A stretch of DNA of 64,000 nt from Segetibacter sp. 3557_3. GTDB taxonomy: Bacteria > Bacteroidota > Bacteroidia > Chitinophagales > Chitinophagaceae. Below the pieces are notes generated by a model, which was not told the DNA's origin, did no database searches, and saw only the letters and a program-made list of their open reading frames with translations. The position numbers were made by a program, and so were the translations under genes. Location: NCBI RefSeq assembly GCF_004354985.1, contig NZ_SMSK01000001.1, positions 806,001 to 870,000 of the forward strand, written 5' to 3'. Positions 8,492-17,809 of the stretch are shown here, piece after piece (within the stretch, counting starts at the first letter, position 1; each line of letters starts with the position of its first letter).

Positions 8492-9310
8492 ATGAAAAAG
8501 TTCCTGTTTGTAGTAGTACTTTGGCTTTTCTCGGTGCAGGTGCAGGCATCAATCGACACCATAGCTGTTTCCAGCAAGAGCATGCGTAAAAACGTAAAGT
8601 GTGTTGTGGTTACCCCGGCAAACTACAAAAGTGGCAATCAACGATACCCGGTTGTTTACCTGCTGCACGGTGCGGGTGGAAGCTATAACAATTGGGCGCG
8701 CCGGGTTCCGGATTTGCAACAACTCGCCGATCAGAACAACCTGATGATCGTATGTCCTGATGGCCTTGTTACCAGCTGGTACTTTGACAGCCCGATTGAC
8801 TCAACCATCCGCTATGAAACCAATGTTGGGACCGAAATTCCGGAATACATCGACGCCAATTATCGCACGATTGCGGATCGCAAAGCAAGAGCCATCACCG
8901 GGTTGAGTATGGGCGGCCATGGTGGAATGTTTCTGGCCTTCCGGCATGCTGACCGGTTTGGCGCCTGTGGTAGCATGAGCGGAGCACTGGATGTGAGCCG
9001 GATAACCCGTGGTTATGGAATGGACAAACTCTTGGGCGACACCATTGCTAACCAGAAGTACTACCACGACTGGTCGGTAGTTAACCTCGTTGAACACTAT
9101 CCAAAAGATTCACTTGCCATCATCATTGATTGCGGAACCGAAGACTTTATTTATCCGATGACTAAAGCAACGCACGAGAAAATGTTGCAGCTGAAAATCC
9201 CCCACGATTATATCGAACGTCCGGGCAAACACGACTGGCCGTACTGGAACAAAGCGGTGCGGTACCAACTGCTGTTCTTCAAAGAATACTTTAGAAAAAA
9301 CGGTTATTGA
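8492..9310 (+). CDS. Secreted alpha/beta-hydrolase esterase (esterase D / feruloyl-esterase type)
   Basis: Starts at ATG 8492 (MKKFLFVVVLWLFSVQVQA, a signal peptide) rather than the GTG at 8477, which lies inside a hairpin. The 272-residue protein has the esterase fold of the S-formylglutathione hydrolase / feruloyl esterase group: PVVYLLHGAGG oxyanion region, nucleophile Ser139 in GLSMGG, acid in IIDCGTEDF and a C-terminal histidine in PGKHDWPYW. It likely cleaves esters on imported or surface carbohydrates. The natural substrate cannot be read from sequence. A leader hairpin overlaps its likely ribosome-binding region. Confidence 0.85.
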   Translation: MKKFLFVVVLWLFSVQVQASIDTIAVSSKSMRKNVKCVVVTPANYKSGNQRYPVVYLLHGAGGSYNNWARRVPDLQQLADQNNLMIVCPDGLVTSWYFDSPIDSTIRYETNVGTEIPEYIDANYRTIADRKARAITGLSMGGHGGMFLAFRHADRFGACGSMSGALDVSRITRGYGMDKLLGDTIANQKYYHDWSVVNLVEHYPKDSLAIIIDCGTEDFIYPMTKATHEKMLQLKIPHDYIERPGKHDWPYWNKAVRYQLLFFKEYFRKNGY

Positions 9311-9610
9311 GCCGCTCCGGCTTCTCCTTGCGGATACGTTTCGAGATAAGAATTATCTGAGCGCCAGGTTACGCGGTTTAGCAGGCTTGCGGACCCTTAG
9401 AAAGGATAGTATATTGGACGGGGTAACCTTCGGAATGTATAAAACTAACATTAGCATTAAACCAAATGTCTAAGTCAGCTGCAATACAGCCGCTTTTATA
9501 ATGCATATGTATTGTTTGTGTGAAATATTTGTTTACTACAAGGTATTGAGTTATAAGCTTTAATTTCGTTCGCACACCCTTACCCTAACCATATGCCTCC
9601 CACGTAGATA
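9311..9610. other. Intergenic stretch without a recognisable gene
   Basis: About 300 bases between the esterase and corA. It is AT-rich towards the corA start and probably holds the corA promoter, but no clear TTG/TAnnTTTG pair was found. Open frames here are short and not protein-like. Confidence 0.4.
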
Positions 9611-10549
9611 ATGATCCAGTATTTAAAAAATGTAGATGGCCAAACTGTAGAAGTAGATAAGCCCGAGAATAATATCTGGGTTAACCTGGTGCCTCCATTC
9701 AAGGAAGAAGAATTTCTTGAACTCGCCGACAACCTGGAGATACCGATTGAATTCCTGCGTGACTCACTGGATATTGACGAGCGGCCACGTTACGAAATGG
9801 AGGATAACGTAAAATTTGTGGTGCTTAAGACGCCTGCGGAAAATAACTCTTTTAACGACAGCGATGCATTCTACATTACTATTCCCATCTGCATCATTTT
9901 AACACACAACCATATTGTTACCGTTAACTCGTTTAATAACGGTGCAATTAAAAAGTTCCTGAACACTTTTCAGAAGCGACATCCCGATAAACGCAACATG
10001 ATGTTGTTGAAGGTATTTGAAAAGATCGTCCAGAACTTTCTCGAGTTCCTTAAAGAAATCAACCACAAACGCAACATGTTTGAGCAAAAACTCTACGACT
10101 CGAACCGGAACGAAGAGTTGCTGAACCTGCTTCGCATACAGAAAAGCCTGGTATATTTTGTTACGGCTTTACGCAGTAACGAGTTGTTAATGATCAAACT
10201 TGAAAGAACCAATTACCTGAGCTTAACCGAAGAAGAGCGTGAGTTTTTAAACGACCTGATTGTAGATACCAGCCAGGCACTGGAGATGGCAAATATCTAT
10301 ACCAACATCTTAAGTAGTACCATGGATGCGTTTGCAAGCATTATCAGCAACAACCTGAATAATGTAATGAAACGGTTAACTTCGATAACGATCATCCTCT
10401 CCCTCCCGATCCTTGTAACGAGCATCTACGGTATGAACGTAGACATACCCTACCAGCATTCGCAACATGCTTTTTACATTCCGGTTATTTTATCCATCAT
10501 GATCTCGGTAATTATCGGCTGGTACTTTTTGAAGAAAAAACTCTTTTAG
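9611..10549 (+). CDS. corA: CorA-family magnesium transporter
   Basis: A 312-residue protein with the CorA layout: a soluble alpha/beta N-terminal domain, a long helical stalk (about residues 140-245), and two C-terminal membrane helices (about 257-277 and 290-308). The family signature YGMNVDIPYQ sits at the end of the first helix, where GMN forms the pore selectivity loop. The protein ends in the basic cytosolic tail YFLKKKLF. Homopentameric CorA channels import Mg2+ (and Co2+/Ni2+) across the inner membrane. The ATG at 9611 is preceded by an AT-rich leader. It is convergent with the peptidase gene downstream. Confidence 0.92.
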   Translation: MIQYLKNVDGQTVEVDKPENNIWVNLVPPFKEEEFLELADNLEIPIEFLRDSLDIDERPRYEMEDNVKFVVLKTPAENNSFNDSDAFYITIPICIILTHNHIVTVNSFNNGAIKKFLNTFQKRHPDKRNMMLLKVFEKIVQNFLEFLKEINHKRNMFEQKLYDSNRNEELLNLLRIQKSLVYFVTALRSNELLMIKLERTNYLSLTEEEREFLNDLIVDTSQALEMANIYTNILSSTMDAFASIISNNLNNVMKRLTSITIILSLPILVTSIYGMNVDIPYQHSQHAFYIPVILSIMISVIIGWYFLKKKLF

Positions 10550-10633
10550 AATAGCCCCTTTAAGGTCAGCCCGCTGAGCCATTGTTGCAGAAAACGTGGC
10601 TTTAGTGGCATACCTTGCCACTTCGATAATAAG

Positions 10634-13444
10634 CTAGTTAATTAGGTTGACCGGTAAGATAAACTCCCACTGGTTTGGCCTGGTAATCCCCCGGTACTCC
10701 TTATCCAGCAGCCGGCTATAACGAACCCCAAAAGTAACATCCTGCTGGTTCCACCAACGGGTATCAAAAAACATCTCCCCACCCGCAGTTCCGAAGAAAT
10801 ATTTGGTGCCTGTTCTAAGGCTTTTTGTTTGGGTATAATCGTAAAAGCCGTTTAGCCTTACCCGTTTGAAATATACCAGGTTTGCAAAACCCCAGTCGGG
10901 GTACAACAGGGGAAAGTGATAGTTCGCTCCTATCCGCCACATCCGGGGAAAATCAATAGCCGTATAACCGCGTGAAAACGGGAAATTATTGCTGAACGTA
11001 TACTCATTCGCAGTATCCCTGGTGTGATAGCCTGCCGATAGTACAATGCTGTGGTTGGGATGTAAAGCCGGTAGGTATACGCTACCCGTAGCAAGGAATT
11101 GCGCAGCCTTGTACTTGTTGACGATAGTCCTATACCGGAGTTGAAGTGTTTGTGCCCAATGGGGATAAATCTGCTGGACAGCTCTTTGTAACTGCCCTGA
11201 ATAGGTGATGCGACTATCGATAAAGTTGAACGTCTGGTTGTTCAACAGCCGCTTGCCGAGGCCCGTCCAGCTTACCTGCTGCCTGTTGATCGTACTACTC
11301 AGTTGCAGGTACCGGTATTGCCTGCCGCCGGAAAGGTTCAGCGGCAATTGCAGGCCAGCCAGTGCATTCAATTCATTATAATAAAAGGTGGTGTCAACGT
11401 TATAGCGCACCCGCCTTTGAAAAGTTTGGTTTACGCCCAGCAATGGCTGAACATACCAGGCACCAAATACTCCATTAGCGCCAACTTTATTACTTTGTTC
11501 ATTCCTGTTGTAAGCATAGAACAACTCAGTTCTCAATGTATTCAAAACGTTCTGACTATACAGGGTAAATGAAAATTCGGGATCATCGTAGTAAGGCCGC
11601 CAACTATGAAAATTCAAAGCTCCCTTTCCTTTCCGGTAACGCGAACTAACAAAGGTTCTTGCGGGTACGTTATTTAGTACCTGTGCGTTATCCTGCTTCA
11701 GCGCCTTTGCGACATACAAGTCGGGCAGGGCGTTTTCGGAAAGGTTAACCGGTTGCCATTGACCCCTGGGAAACGCGGCCAGGCGGTAACCATCAGCGGT
11801 GAATACAGATGCGACCATACGATTTTGCCTGCTGTCGAATACGGCCTGGTATATACCCGTTGGGTTTGAGAGCACCCGGAAAACATTTTGCGATTGTTCT
11901 ACATAAGCCCAGGTTTCATCATTGCCCTTGAAGGAACTGCTGAAATAAACGGTATCGCCCTGCACCACCGGAAAGCCGATTACCCTGTTTCCAAACGGGA
12001 TCAGGTCAACCGCGTCACCGCCATTTACGCTGAATTTCTGGAGCGCCATTTCACCACGATTGTTCCGGCTCGCTGTATATATCCACTGGTCGTTTGCAGA
12101 GAATTTAGGATAGGTGTATACACCGGTTTTTGTTTCGGCAATGTTCCGCAGTCGCTTTCCGGAAGCATCCAACAATACAATTGCCGAAGATTGATCAGCG
12201 CGCATTTCTGCTGCCACTAAAAAATTACCATTATGTGCTATGTCGGGTGAAAAGTAGCGCTTGCGGGTAGTTAGCCGGGTGGTGCTCCCTGTTGCCAGGT
12301 CAAGTACTTTTATGTTGCTGAATTCTTTATAACCCCAACGCGGATCAGGCTTAAGTACAGCATAAGCAATCTTGCCAGAATTATAAGAAAAGTAGTCGTC
12401 GTAAGCAATTTCCCGTAAAGCGATCTTTCGTTCACCTGTTTTACTGAGGAGGTAAAAAGCAGGAATTTGACGGTAAGACGATTTGAGTGCAACAATTTCA
12501 CCTGTCCCGGTGACATAAGGATACCTGTAGTTGACAACATTCCGGGCCTGAGCGGGGGTAATATAATTTACCGATGCTTTTTGCGGAGGCGACCATTGTT
12601 GGTTATAGTACGCCAGGGCATCGGTAACGAATTGTTTATACGGTACTCCCGCATATCTTTTTACCGATCCCTGCAGTGGGTATAACAGCGGTTTAAATGC
12701 TGCAGCATCATGGGTAACCTGTAGCCAGAAACCGGCACCAAATCGCTCCCTGCCATAAGCAACGAGCAGGTAACCCAACTCGTAATGCCCCGGTACATAG
12801 TGCTTGTACGAGCCATTACGAAGTTTCATAAAACGGTAATTTTTTTCCTGCAGTGCCAGTGACTTATAGCCATTGAAGAAATCGGGAAGGCGTCCACGTC
12901 CATTGGTGGATAAGGAGGTTTCGTTGAAGACGGCATCACCTTCAAAAAACCAGTCGGGTACAGAAAGCCCATTAGCCAATGCCTGCCCTTCCTGCCCCAG
13001 GATATAACCTGCAATCCGGGATAGTCCGACGTTGAAGTTGCTGTATTGTTGAATATGCCTGTACTCGTGTAAAGCGAGGTTATCGGCCCAATTAAGGTTA
13101 CCAAGCTCAAAGCTGTTCTGAGGGGGCATCAAATAAAACTCGCTCCGGTACGGGGCAAGCGATACATAGGCGTTGGAAAGTGTCGTTTGGTTTTGCAATA
13201 CAATGTTCACCTTACGCAGCGTTTTGCCAATAGAGGTATGTTCGCGCTGAAGTGTATGTACAACGGCTGCCACGCGATTGGCGGTAGAATCAAGTCCTCT
13301 CGGATAGATCACGCGAACCGTATCGGTGTTTAACTGGTTCCATTTTAATGATGGTGGATTTCCGCCGAACTGTTGCGCAAAAAGTGGCTGAACTAATAGG
13401 AATGTAATTGCCGCAAAAAGCAGTTTGTTGGTTCTGGAATTCAT
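10634..13444 (-). CDS. HEXXH-motif protein with TolB-like propeller and C-terminal outer-membrane barrel
   Basis: ATG 13444 (MNSRTNKLLFAAITFLLVQPLFAQ) gives a signal peptide; the longer frame from 13522 would run through a terminator. The 936-residue protein has an N-terminal peptidase-like part with HEYRHIQQ (an HEXXH zinc motif, near residue 128) and WFFEGDAVFNE, whose Glu could be the third ligand. A middle region of WD40/TolB-like beta-strands (about 330-600) and a C-terminal beta-strand region resembling an outer-membrane barrel follow. The function is unproven; it is probably a cell-surface metallopeptidase or a catalytically inactive relative. It lies downstream of the TlpA-like gene, separated from it by a terminator. 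Confidence 0.75.
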   Translation of the reverse strand: MNSRTNKLLFAAITFLLVQPLFAQQFGGNPPSLKWNQLNTDTVRVIYPRGLDSTANRVAAVVHTLQREHTSIGKTLRKVNIVLQNQTTLSNAYVSLAPYRSEFYLMPPQNSFELGNLNWADNLALHEYRHIQQYSNFNVGLSRIAGYILGQEGQALANGLSVPDWFFEGDAVFNETSLSTNGRGRLPDFFNGYKSLALQEKNYRFMKLRNGSYKHYVPGHYELGYLLVAYGRERFGAGFWLQVTHDAAAFKPLLYPLQGSVKRYAGVPYKQFVTDALAYYNQQWSPPQKASVNYITPAQARNVVNYRYPYVTGTGEIVALKSSYRQIPAFYLLSKTGERKIALREIAYDDYFSYNSGKIAYAVLKPDPRWGYKEFSNIKVLDLATGSTTRLTTRKRYFSPDIAHNGNFLVAAEMRADQSSAIVLLDASGKRLRNIAETKTGVYTYPKFSANDQWIYTASRNNRGEMALQKFSVNGGDAVDLIPFGNRVIGFPVVQGDTVYFSSSFKGNDETWAYVEQSQNVFRVLSNPTGIYQAVFDSRQNRMVASVFTADGYRLAAFPRGQWQPVNLSENALPDLYVAKALKQDNAQVLNNVPARTFVSSRYRKGKGALNFHSWRPYYDDPEFSFTLYSQNVLNTLRTELFYAYNRNEQSNKVGANGVFGAWYVQPLLGVNQTFQRRVRYNVDTTFYYNELNALAGLQLPLNLSGGRQYRYLQLSSTINRQQVSWTGLGKRLLNNQTFNFIDSRITYSGQLQRAVQQIYPHWAQTLQLRYRTIVNKYKAAQFLATGSVYLPALHPNHSIVLSAGYHTRDTANEYTFSNNFPFSRGYTAIDFPRMWRIGANYHFPLLYPDWGFANLVYFKRVRLNGFYDYTQTKSLRTGTKYFFGTAGGEMFFDTRWWNQQDVTFGVRYSRLLDKEYRGITRPNQWEFILPVNLIN

Positions 13445-13492
13445 GCGAGAAGTTTGCTGCTTAAATATACTGACATCCAGACCAGTCGGGGC

Positions 13493-13526
13493 AAAAAAAG
13501 AGGATGGCACCATCAATGCCATCCTC
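13493..13526 (-). terminator. Strong terminator of the TlpA-like gene
   Basis: Read on the minus strand, GAGGATGGCA pairs with TGCCATCCTC around a seven-base loop and is followed by seven T. It lies just after the stop of the thioredoxin-like gene (13549) and before the start of the next minus-strand gene (13444), so the two are probably separate transcripts. Confidence 0.85.
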
Positions 13527-13548
13527 CCGGGGTCTCTAGTAAAGCGGT

Positions 13549-14688
13549 TTAGTTAAAAACTTCAGCAAGCTTCTTTTCTAAGGCTTCACCACGAAGATTT
13601 TTGCCAATGATTTTACCATCCTTATCCAGTAACAGGTTGAATGGAATTCCACGAACCCCGTAATCTTTTGCAACATCATTATCCCAGTATTTCAGATCGG
13701 AAACATGGGTCCAGGTGAGGTTATCCTCGTGTATGGCATTGATCCATTTGTCTTTCGCGCCTGGCTGATCGAGGCTAACACCCAACACATGAAAACCTTT
13801 GTCTTTATAATCGTTGAATGCTTTTACAACATTGGGGTTTTCCCTTCGGCAGGGACCGCACCAGCTTGCCCAAAAATCAACCAGCAACACTTTGCCGCGC
13901 ATGGAGGAAAGGCTAACAGGTTTACCAAGGGTATCGTTTTGCGTGAAGTCCATTGCCATACGACCAATACCCGTTTTACGGGCAATCTCGATCCGGTTCT
14001 GCAGTTCTTTTGCTGAGGGCAGTGCTTTCGTCGTTGCCGGCAGTTTATCAAACAGGGGCTGTATTTTGTCAGCGTCGATGTCTATCCCTGCAAGCCTGCT
14101 GATCAGGCTTACCGCGATCGGTGATGCCGGGTTCTCATTTAAGAATGCGGTGTAAACAGCTTTACGCTCATTGTCGAGTGCCTGGGATGCCTCTTCAATG
14201 CGTTTTTTACCAGCTTCGTCTTTCGCTTTTGTAAGTTCAACATATTGCAGATACAAAGCCTGGTCGCGGTCATTGATGGGCTTTAGCTTTGCTTCAAGCT
14301 TTTCCATGGCATCCTGGGCAGGTGAGCCTTTGATGGAAGCGTTGCTAAACGAGTCAACAGCTGTAAGCTGCATCTTGCCTGGTGATAAGTAAATGCCCGT
14401 AACATCTCTGCGCATGGTAGGTGCTACCTTGCCATCGGCACCGGGTTTATGCCGCACCATCAGGCTGCCCTGTACCGGTTCACCAATCACACCTTTGAAT
14501 TGAAATTTATTATCAACCACCATGGCACTGTCAAGTCTTCTTTCACCATTAGCGGCATAGTTCAGGTAAACTTTTTGTGCACCGGGAATATTTTTAAGCG
14601 AACCATCCAGGCTGAACGGTTTTCCCGGGTCCTGGGAAAACCCGGAAACGGCGATCAGCAAACCGGTCGCGATTAAGCTAGTTTTCAT
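13549..14688 (-). CDS. TlpA-like thiol:disulfide oxidoreductase with N-terminal DUF4369
   Basis: Start at ATG 14688 (MKTSLIATGLLIAVSGFSQ, signal peptide), 379 residues. The N-terminal half is a DUF4369 beta-domain (LDGSLKNIPGAQKVYLNY), followed by a helical linker (about residues 110-215). The C-terminal half is a TlpA/AhpC-TSA thioredoxin fold with the redox motif WASWCGPCRREN and the cis-proline loop GIPFN. It acts in the periplasm, probably reducing disulfides in exported proteins or cytochromes. This two-domain form is very common in Bacteroidota. A plausible TTG-19-TAAACTTG promoter lies just upstream. Confidence 0.88.
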   Translation of the reverse strand: MKTSLIATGLLIAVSGFSQDPGKPFSLDGSLKNIPGAQKVYLNYAANGERRLDSAMVVDNKFQFKGVIGEPVQGSLMVRHKPGADGKVAPTMRRDVTGIYLSPGKMQLTAVDSFSNASIKGSPAQDAMEKLEAKLKPINDRDQALYLQYVELTKAKDEAGKKRIEEASQALDNERKAVYTAFLNENPASPIAVSLISRLAGIDIDADKIQPLFDKLPATTKALPSAKELQNRIEIARKTGIGRMAMDFTQNDTLGKPVSLSSMRGKVLLVDFWASWCGPCRRENPNVVKAFNDYKDKGFHVLGVSLDQPGAKDKWINAIHEDNLTWTHVSDLKYWDNDVAKDYGVRGIPFNLLLDKDGKIIGKNLRGEALEKKLAEVFN

Positions 14689-14703
14689 GAAAATAATTTT
14701 CAG

Positions 14704-14733
14704 CAAGTTTAAGCTTTTAAAAAGCTTTTACAA
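14704..14733 (-). promoter_or_regulatory. Putative promoter of the TlpA-like gene
   Basis: On the minus strand a TTG (14731-14733) lies 19 bases before TAAACTTG (14704-14711), one mismatch from TAnnTTTG. The spacing matches the Bacteroidota -33/-7 arrangement, and the start codon follows 15 bases downstream. Confidence 0.45.
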
Positions 14734-14873
14734 TGCCCATTGATAAAATTTAAGGCGAATTACAGGCTTGCTGCAGCAATGTTTTCGTTGGCCGGCACCC
14801 TGAGACGGCAGGGCCGTAACGACCAAGACATGAAACACTCGTTTAAATGATTTCGCTTCTAAGCGATGGTCCC

Positions 14874-14911
14874 AATAAAAAGCGGCTGCCTCATTTTTGA
14901 GACAGCCGCTT
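14874..14911 (-). terminator. Terminator of the 132-aa hypothetical gene
   Basis: A 14-bp stem with one mismatch (AAGCGGCTG-CTCA with TGAG-CAGCCGCTT) around TTTT, followed on the minus strand by a T-rich run. It lies about 20 bases after the stop at 14932. Confidence 0.8.
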
Positions 14912-14931
14912 GGTTGTAAATTATATTGAGC

Positions 14932-15330
14932 TTATGCCGGTGTTAGCTGAACCTTTGTCATCTGGAGATACTTGTTTTGAAATTCGTGCACAAATATGGG
15001 CGCGGATATATGACGGCGGTCTTCCCTATACCACATTTCGAAATTGCTGAAATCATTGGCACTGTGCAGTAATACCCTGAAAGCACCTTTGGAATACTTT
15101 ATTGAACCGTCTTCGTTTTCCTGCTTTTGAAAGCCAAGTTTAAACAGCTGTGCCTCGTCGAGGGTGATGGGAAACAGTTGTTCCCGCTCAAACCAGAATT
15201 CCTGCACTTCCGTTCTTACACAAACCTGCTTTTCATCGCCGTTTAACCGAACTACCTCTCCTTCCCATTTTTGTCCATCGAAATCGGCAATAACAAGGTC
15301 GCCAATTTTTAATTCATTGAATTTGATCAT
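14932..15330 (-). CDS. Conserved hypothetical protein (132 aa)
   Basis: Starts with MIKFNELKIGDLVIADFDGQ. The first 60 residues look like a small SH3/KOW-like beta-barrel (KIGDLVIADF, WEGEVVRLN, VCVRTEVQEFWF). The C-terminal half contains FRVLLHSANDFSNFEMWYRE and ends MTKVQLTPA. There is no signal peptide or membrane segment, so it is cytosolic. The N-terminal similarity suggests nucleic-acid or protein binding, but that is inference and I cannot name a family. It is monocistronic with its own terminator. Confidence 0.7.
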   Translation of the reverse strand: MIKFNELKIGDLVIADFDGQKWEGEVVRLNGDEKQVCVRTEVQEFWFEREQLFPITLDEAQLFKLGFQKQENEDGSIKYSKGAFRVLLHSANDFSNFEMWYREDRRHISAPIFVHEFQNKYLQMTKVQLTPA

Positions 15331-15603
15331 AAGCGTAGATTTTTGCTGAAAAGTTACATGTTTTTTAAAAATGTGGTACCAATTTTTACACGGCTTTGCG
15401 GTCGACCAAAATAGTGTAAGATCAAGCCGTCGGCTTTAATTAAACCATTGTGATTTACCAGTAAAGCGCATCCGAAAGCAGCAAGTCGCGCCCCGGTAAT
15501 CTCCTGGCCTTCAATCCTTGTGCCCGGCATTGTTCATATGATTTGAGCCCTCTCTATGCCGGCAATGCCCCGTTTCAAGCGGGCACGGCTATTAACCGAA
15601 TTT

Positions 15604-16761
15604 TCACTCCGACCAGCTCATCACATAACCTTCGTTTTCAATATCGATTGCAGCCTGGGTAAGTTGCAACGGGTGAAAGGTATCTACCATTACAGCAAGT
15701 TCGGCAGTTTCTTTCTTTCCTATACTTTTCTCAACTGCTCCGGGGTGAGGTCCATGGGGAATGCCTGCAGGGTGTAAGGTCAGCATGCCGCGTGTTACAT
15801 TTTTACGGCTCATAAAGTCCCCGTCTACATAGTACAGTAACTCATCGCTATCGATATTACTGTGATTATAGGGCGCCGGTATAGAAAGCGGATGATAATC
15901 ATATAATCTTGGGCAAAAGCTGCAGACTACGAAATTGTTTGCCTCAAACGTTTGGTGCACCGGGGGTGGCTGATGCACCCTGCCGGTAATGGGTTCGAAG
16001 TCGTGTATGCTGAAAGCAAAAGGATAACAGTAACCATCCCAGCCGACCACATCAAATGGATGGTGCCCATAATGGAGCCCGTATAACATCCCTCGTTTTT
16101 TGGTGCGGATCTCAAAGTCGCCTGGTTGGTCTAATGTCTGCAGCTCCGTTGGTCTTCGAATGTCGCGTTCGGAAAAGGGTGCATGCTCAAGCAGTTGCCC
16201 GTTTTTACTTACATATCGTTTCGGGTACCTGATCGGGCTAAAACTCTCCACGATAAATAGCCTGTTGCTGCCCGTATCAAAGCTTACCTGGTAAATACAA
16301 CCGCGTGGGATAACCAGGTAGTCACCATAACCAAATGGTAATTGCCCGTACTGGGTGTAAAGTGTTCCACTACCTTCATGTACAAACAGCAGTTCATCGG
16401 CGTCTGCGTTTTTATAGAAGTATGTATCCAATGATTGTTGTGGCGCAGCAAGGGAAATATGCAGGTCATTGTTTACGAGAATCGGTACACGGCTGTCAAG
16501 GTAATCCTTTGCAGGTTTAATCTTAAAACCTTCGAAACTCCGGTGTTTGAGCATTTTCTCCTCGGCAACCCTGGGCATCATATTTACCGGCTCATCGGTT
16601 TTGATGATACGGGTTGGTGGATGGGTATGGTAGAGCAATGAATAATCACTGCTAAATCCTTCAGTTGAAAAAAGCTGCTCAGAATAAAGATTGCCATCAG
16701 GTTTTCTAAACTGGGTGTGGCGTTTATGCGGGATTGTTCCCAGGGTATGGTAATGGGGCAT
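15604..16761 (-). CDS. hmgA: Homogentisate 1,2-dioxygenase
   Basis: A 385-residue cupin dioxygenase starting MPHYHTLGTIPHKRHTQFR, matching the family's N-terminus. The iron-binding region is seen as PPPVHQTFEANNFVVCSF (His and Glu ligands), with HPAGIPHGPHPG further on supplying histidines and DELLFVHEGSG in the first cupin. The enzyme opens the ring of homogentisate to maleylacetoacetate in tyrosine and phenylalanine breakdown in the cytosol. Partner genes (hppD, fumarylacetoacetase) are not in this window, so the pathway is split or encoded elsewhere. Upstream is a gene remnant and a TTG-start phosphoesterase on the other strand. Confidence 0.9.
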   Translation of the reverse strand: MPHYHTLGTIPHKRHTQFRKPDGNLYSEQLFSTEGFSSDYSLLYHTHPPTRIIKTDEPVNMMPRVAEEKMLKHRSFEGFKIKPAKDYLDSRVPILVNNDLHISLAAPQQSLDTYFYKNADADELLFVHEGSGTLYTQYGQLPFGYGDYLVIPRGCIYQVSFDTGSNRLFIVESFSPIRYPKRYVSKNGQLLEHAPFSERDIRRPTELQTLDQPGDFEIRTKKRGMLYGLHYGHHPFDVVGWDGYCYPFAFSIHDFEPITGRVHQPPPVHQTFEANNFVVCSFCPRLYDYHPLSIPAPYNHSNIDSDELLYYVDGDFMSRKNVTRGMLTLHPAGIPHGPHPGAVEKSIGKKETAELAVMVDTFHPLQLTQAAIDIENEGYVMSWSE

Positions 16762-16816
16762 TGTTATACATTTATAGGTTCAGGCCACAACTCTACCACC
16801 GGATAAAGCGGATCGA

Positions 16817-17027
16817 CTAGTGCTTACTTGCGCGAATAAAGGATTCAAGCGTTGGAATAGTTAAGTTGTCGTTGAACCAGGTGTAGTAATGGATGTAGGT
16901 CGGTTATTTTCTTAACCAAGGTAAAGGTTTATGCAGCCAGGTAGCTCTTGTTCAAGGCAAGCATCAGGAAATAGTACTTCCATTTGCGCTTATCTATCCA
17001 GTACATAAAATTGCGGAAGAGTGGCAT
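16817..17027 (-). pseudogene. Unrecognised gene remnant with a frameshift and a stop
   Basis: On the minus strand ATG 17027 opens a protein-like frame (MPLFRNFMYWIDKRKWKYYF and on) that stops at 16929. Moving one frame over, the sequence continues as WLHKPLPWLRK, a TAA, then PTYIHYYTWFNDNLTIPTLE to a TAG at 16817. The composition (many Trp, Tyr, Phe) and lack of clutter look like real protein in both frames. The best reading is one gene of about 70 codons broken by a frameshift and a nonsense codon. I cannot assign a family. Two chance frames remain possible. Confidence 0.35.
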
Positions 17028-17138
17028 TTCAATCGTTTGCGATACTGAAAATACGACTTATTTCCTCAACCATTTACATCTGCAGTTGTTGCCGGTGTTC
17101 ATACGATATTCAAAGCTACTTTTGCAAAAACGAACGCC

Positions 17139-17627
17139 TTGAAAAGGATCGGACTGATATCAGATACGCATAACTACCTCGATGACGCTGTATTCAAACA
17201 CTTTGAGCATTGTGACGAGGTATGGCACGCTGGCGACTTTGGTTCGGATGCCGTTGCAGAACAACTGCGGGCCTTCCGGCCAGTTCGCGGGGTATATGGT
17301 AATATCGACGGACCCGACATACGAAGCATTTACCCTGAGGTGACAAGATTTACCTGCGAAGAGGTAAAAGTATTGATGATCCACATTGGTGGCTACCCCG
17401 GTAAATACACCCCCCTTGCGAAAAAAGAGATCGCAGACTATCAACCCCGTTTATTTATATCCGGCCACTCCCACATTTTAAAGGTCATTTATGATAAAAC
17501 GTACAAGTGCCTGCACATGAACCCTGGTGCGGCCGGCCGGCAGGGATGGCATAAAGTACGCACCCTGCTCCGGTTCAGTATCGATGGTGCCGACATTAAG
17601 GACTGCCAGGTGATAGAATTGCGGTGA
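17139..17627 (+). CDS. Metallophosphoesterase, YfcE/MJ0936 family
   Basis: A 162-residue calcineurin-like phosphoesterase with an apparent TTG start (MKRIGLISDTHNYLDD). The metal-binding motifs appear in order: SDTHN, HAGDFG, GNID (in place of the usual GNHD), and SGHSHILK, with HMNPGAAG near the end. Members hydrolyse phosphodiesters using two metal ions in the cytosol. The natural substrate is unknown for most. The GNID variant keeps the Asn ligand and changes the following His, which occurs in this subfamily. Downstream is a long repeat-rich gap. Confidence 0.85.
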   Translation: MKRIGLISDTHNYLDDAVFKHFEHCDEVWHAGDFGSDAVAEQLRAFRPVRGVYGNIDGPDIRSIYPEVTRFTCEEVKVLMIHIGGYPGKYTPLAKKEIADYQPRLFISGHSHILKVIYDKTYKCLHMNPGAAGRQGWHKVRTLLRFSIDGADIKDCQVIELR

Positions 17628-17655
17628 GAGATGAGTTATGAGTTAAGAGTTATGA

Positions 17656-17808
17656 ATTTAGAGTCAATGCCGTTTACTTAAGCAAATTTTTATGGACCCG
17701 GCCACAGGAAATCTATAGGACATCGTTGCGTCGCACTCTTGTACCATTGGAAGTAGCTGGGCAAACAGATTACATAATCGGCTTAACTAAACGACATTGA
17801 ATTTAGAG
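17656..17808. mobile_element. MITE copy 1 with 8-bp target duplication
   Basis: The element spans 17664-17800 (137 bp). It begins TCAATGCCGTTTACTTAAGC and ends GCTTAACTAAACGACATTGA, so the termini are inverted repeats matching at 18 of 20 positions. It is flanked by ATTTAGAG on both sides (17656-17663 and 17801-17808), an exact 8-bp target-site duplication. It encodes no transposase. The interior is nearly identical to the copy at 31940-32073. The target duplication here sits in a region where similar words recur, but the second copy confirms the boundary. Confidence 0.85.
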
Positions 17809-17809
17809 T

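Noticed and set aside
10604-10622. Hairpin AGTGGCA/TGCCACT between corA and the HEXXH gene as a terminator
   Set aside because: Short stem and no T-run on either strand.
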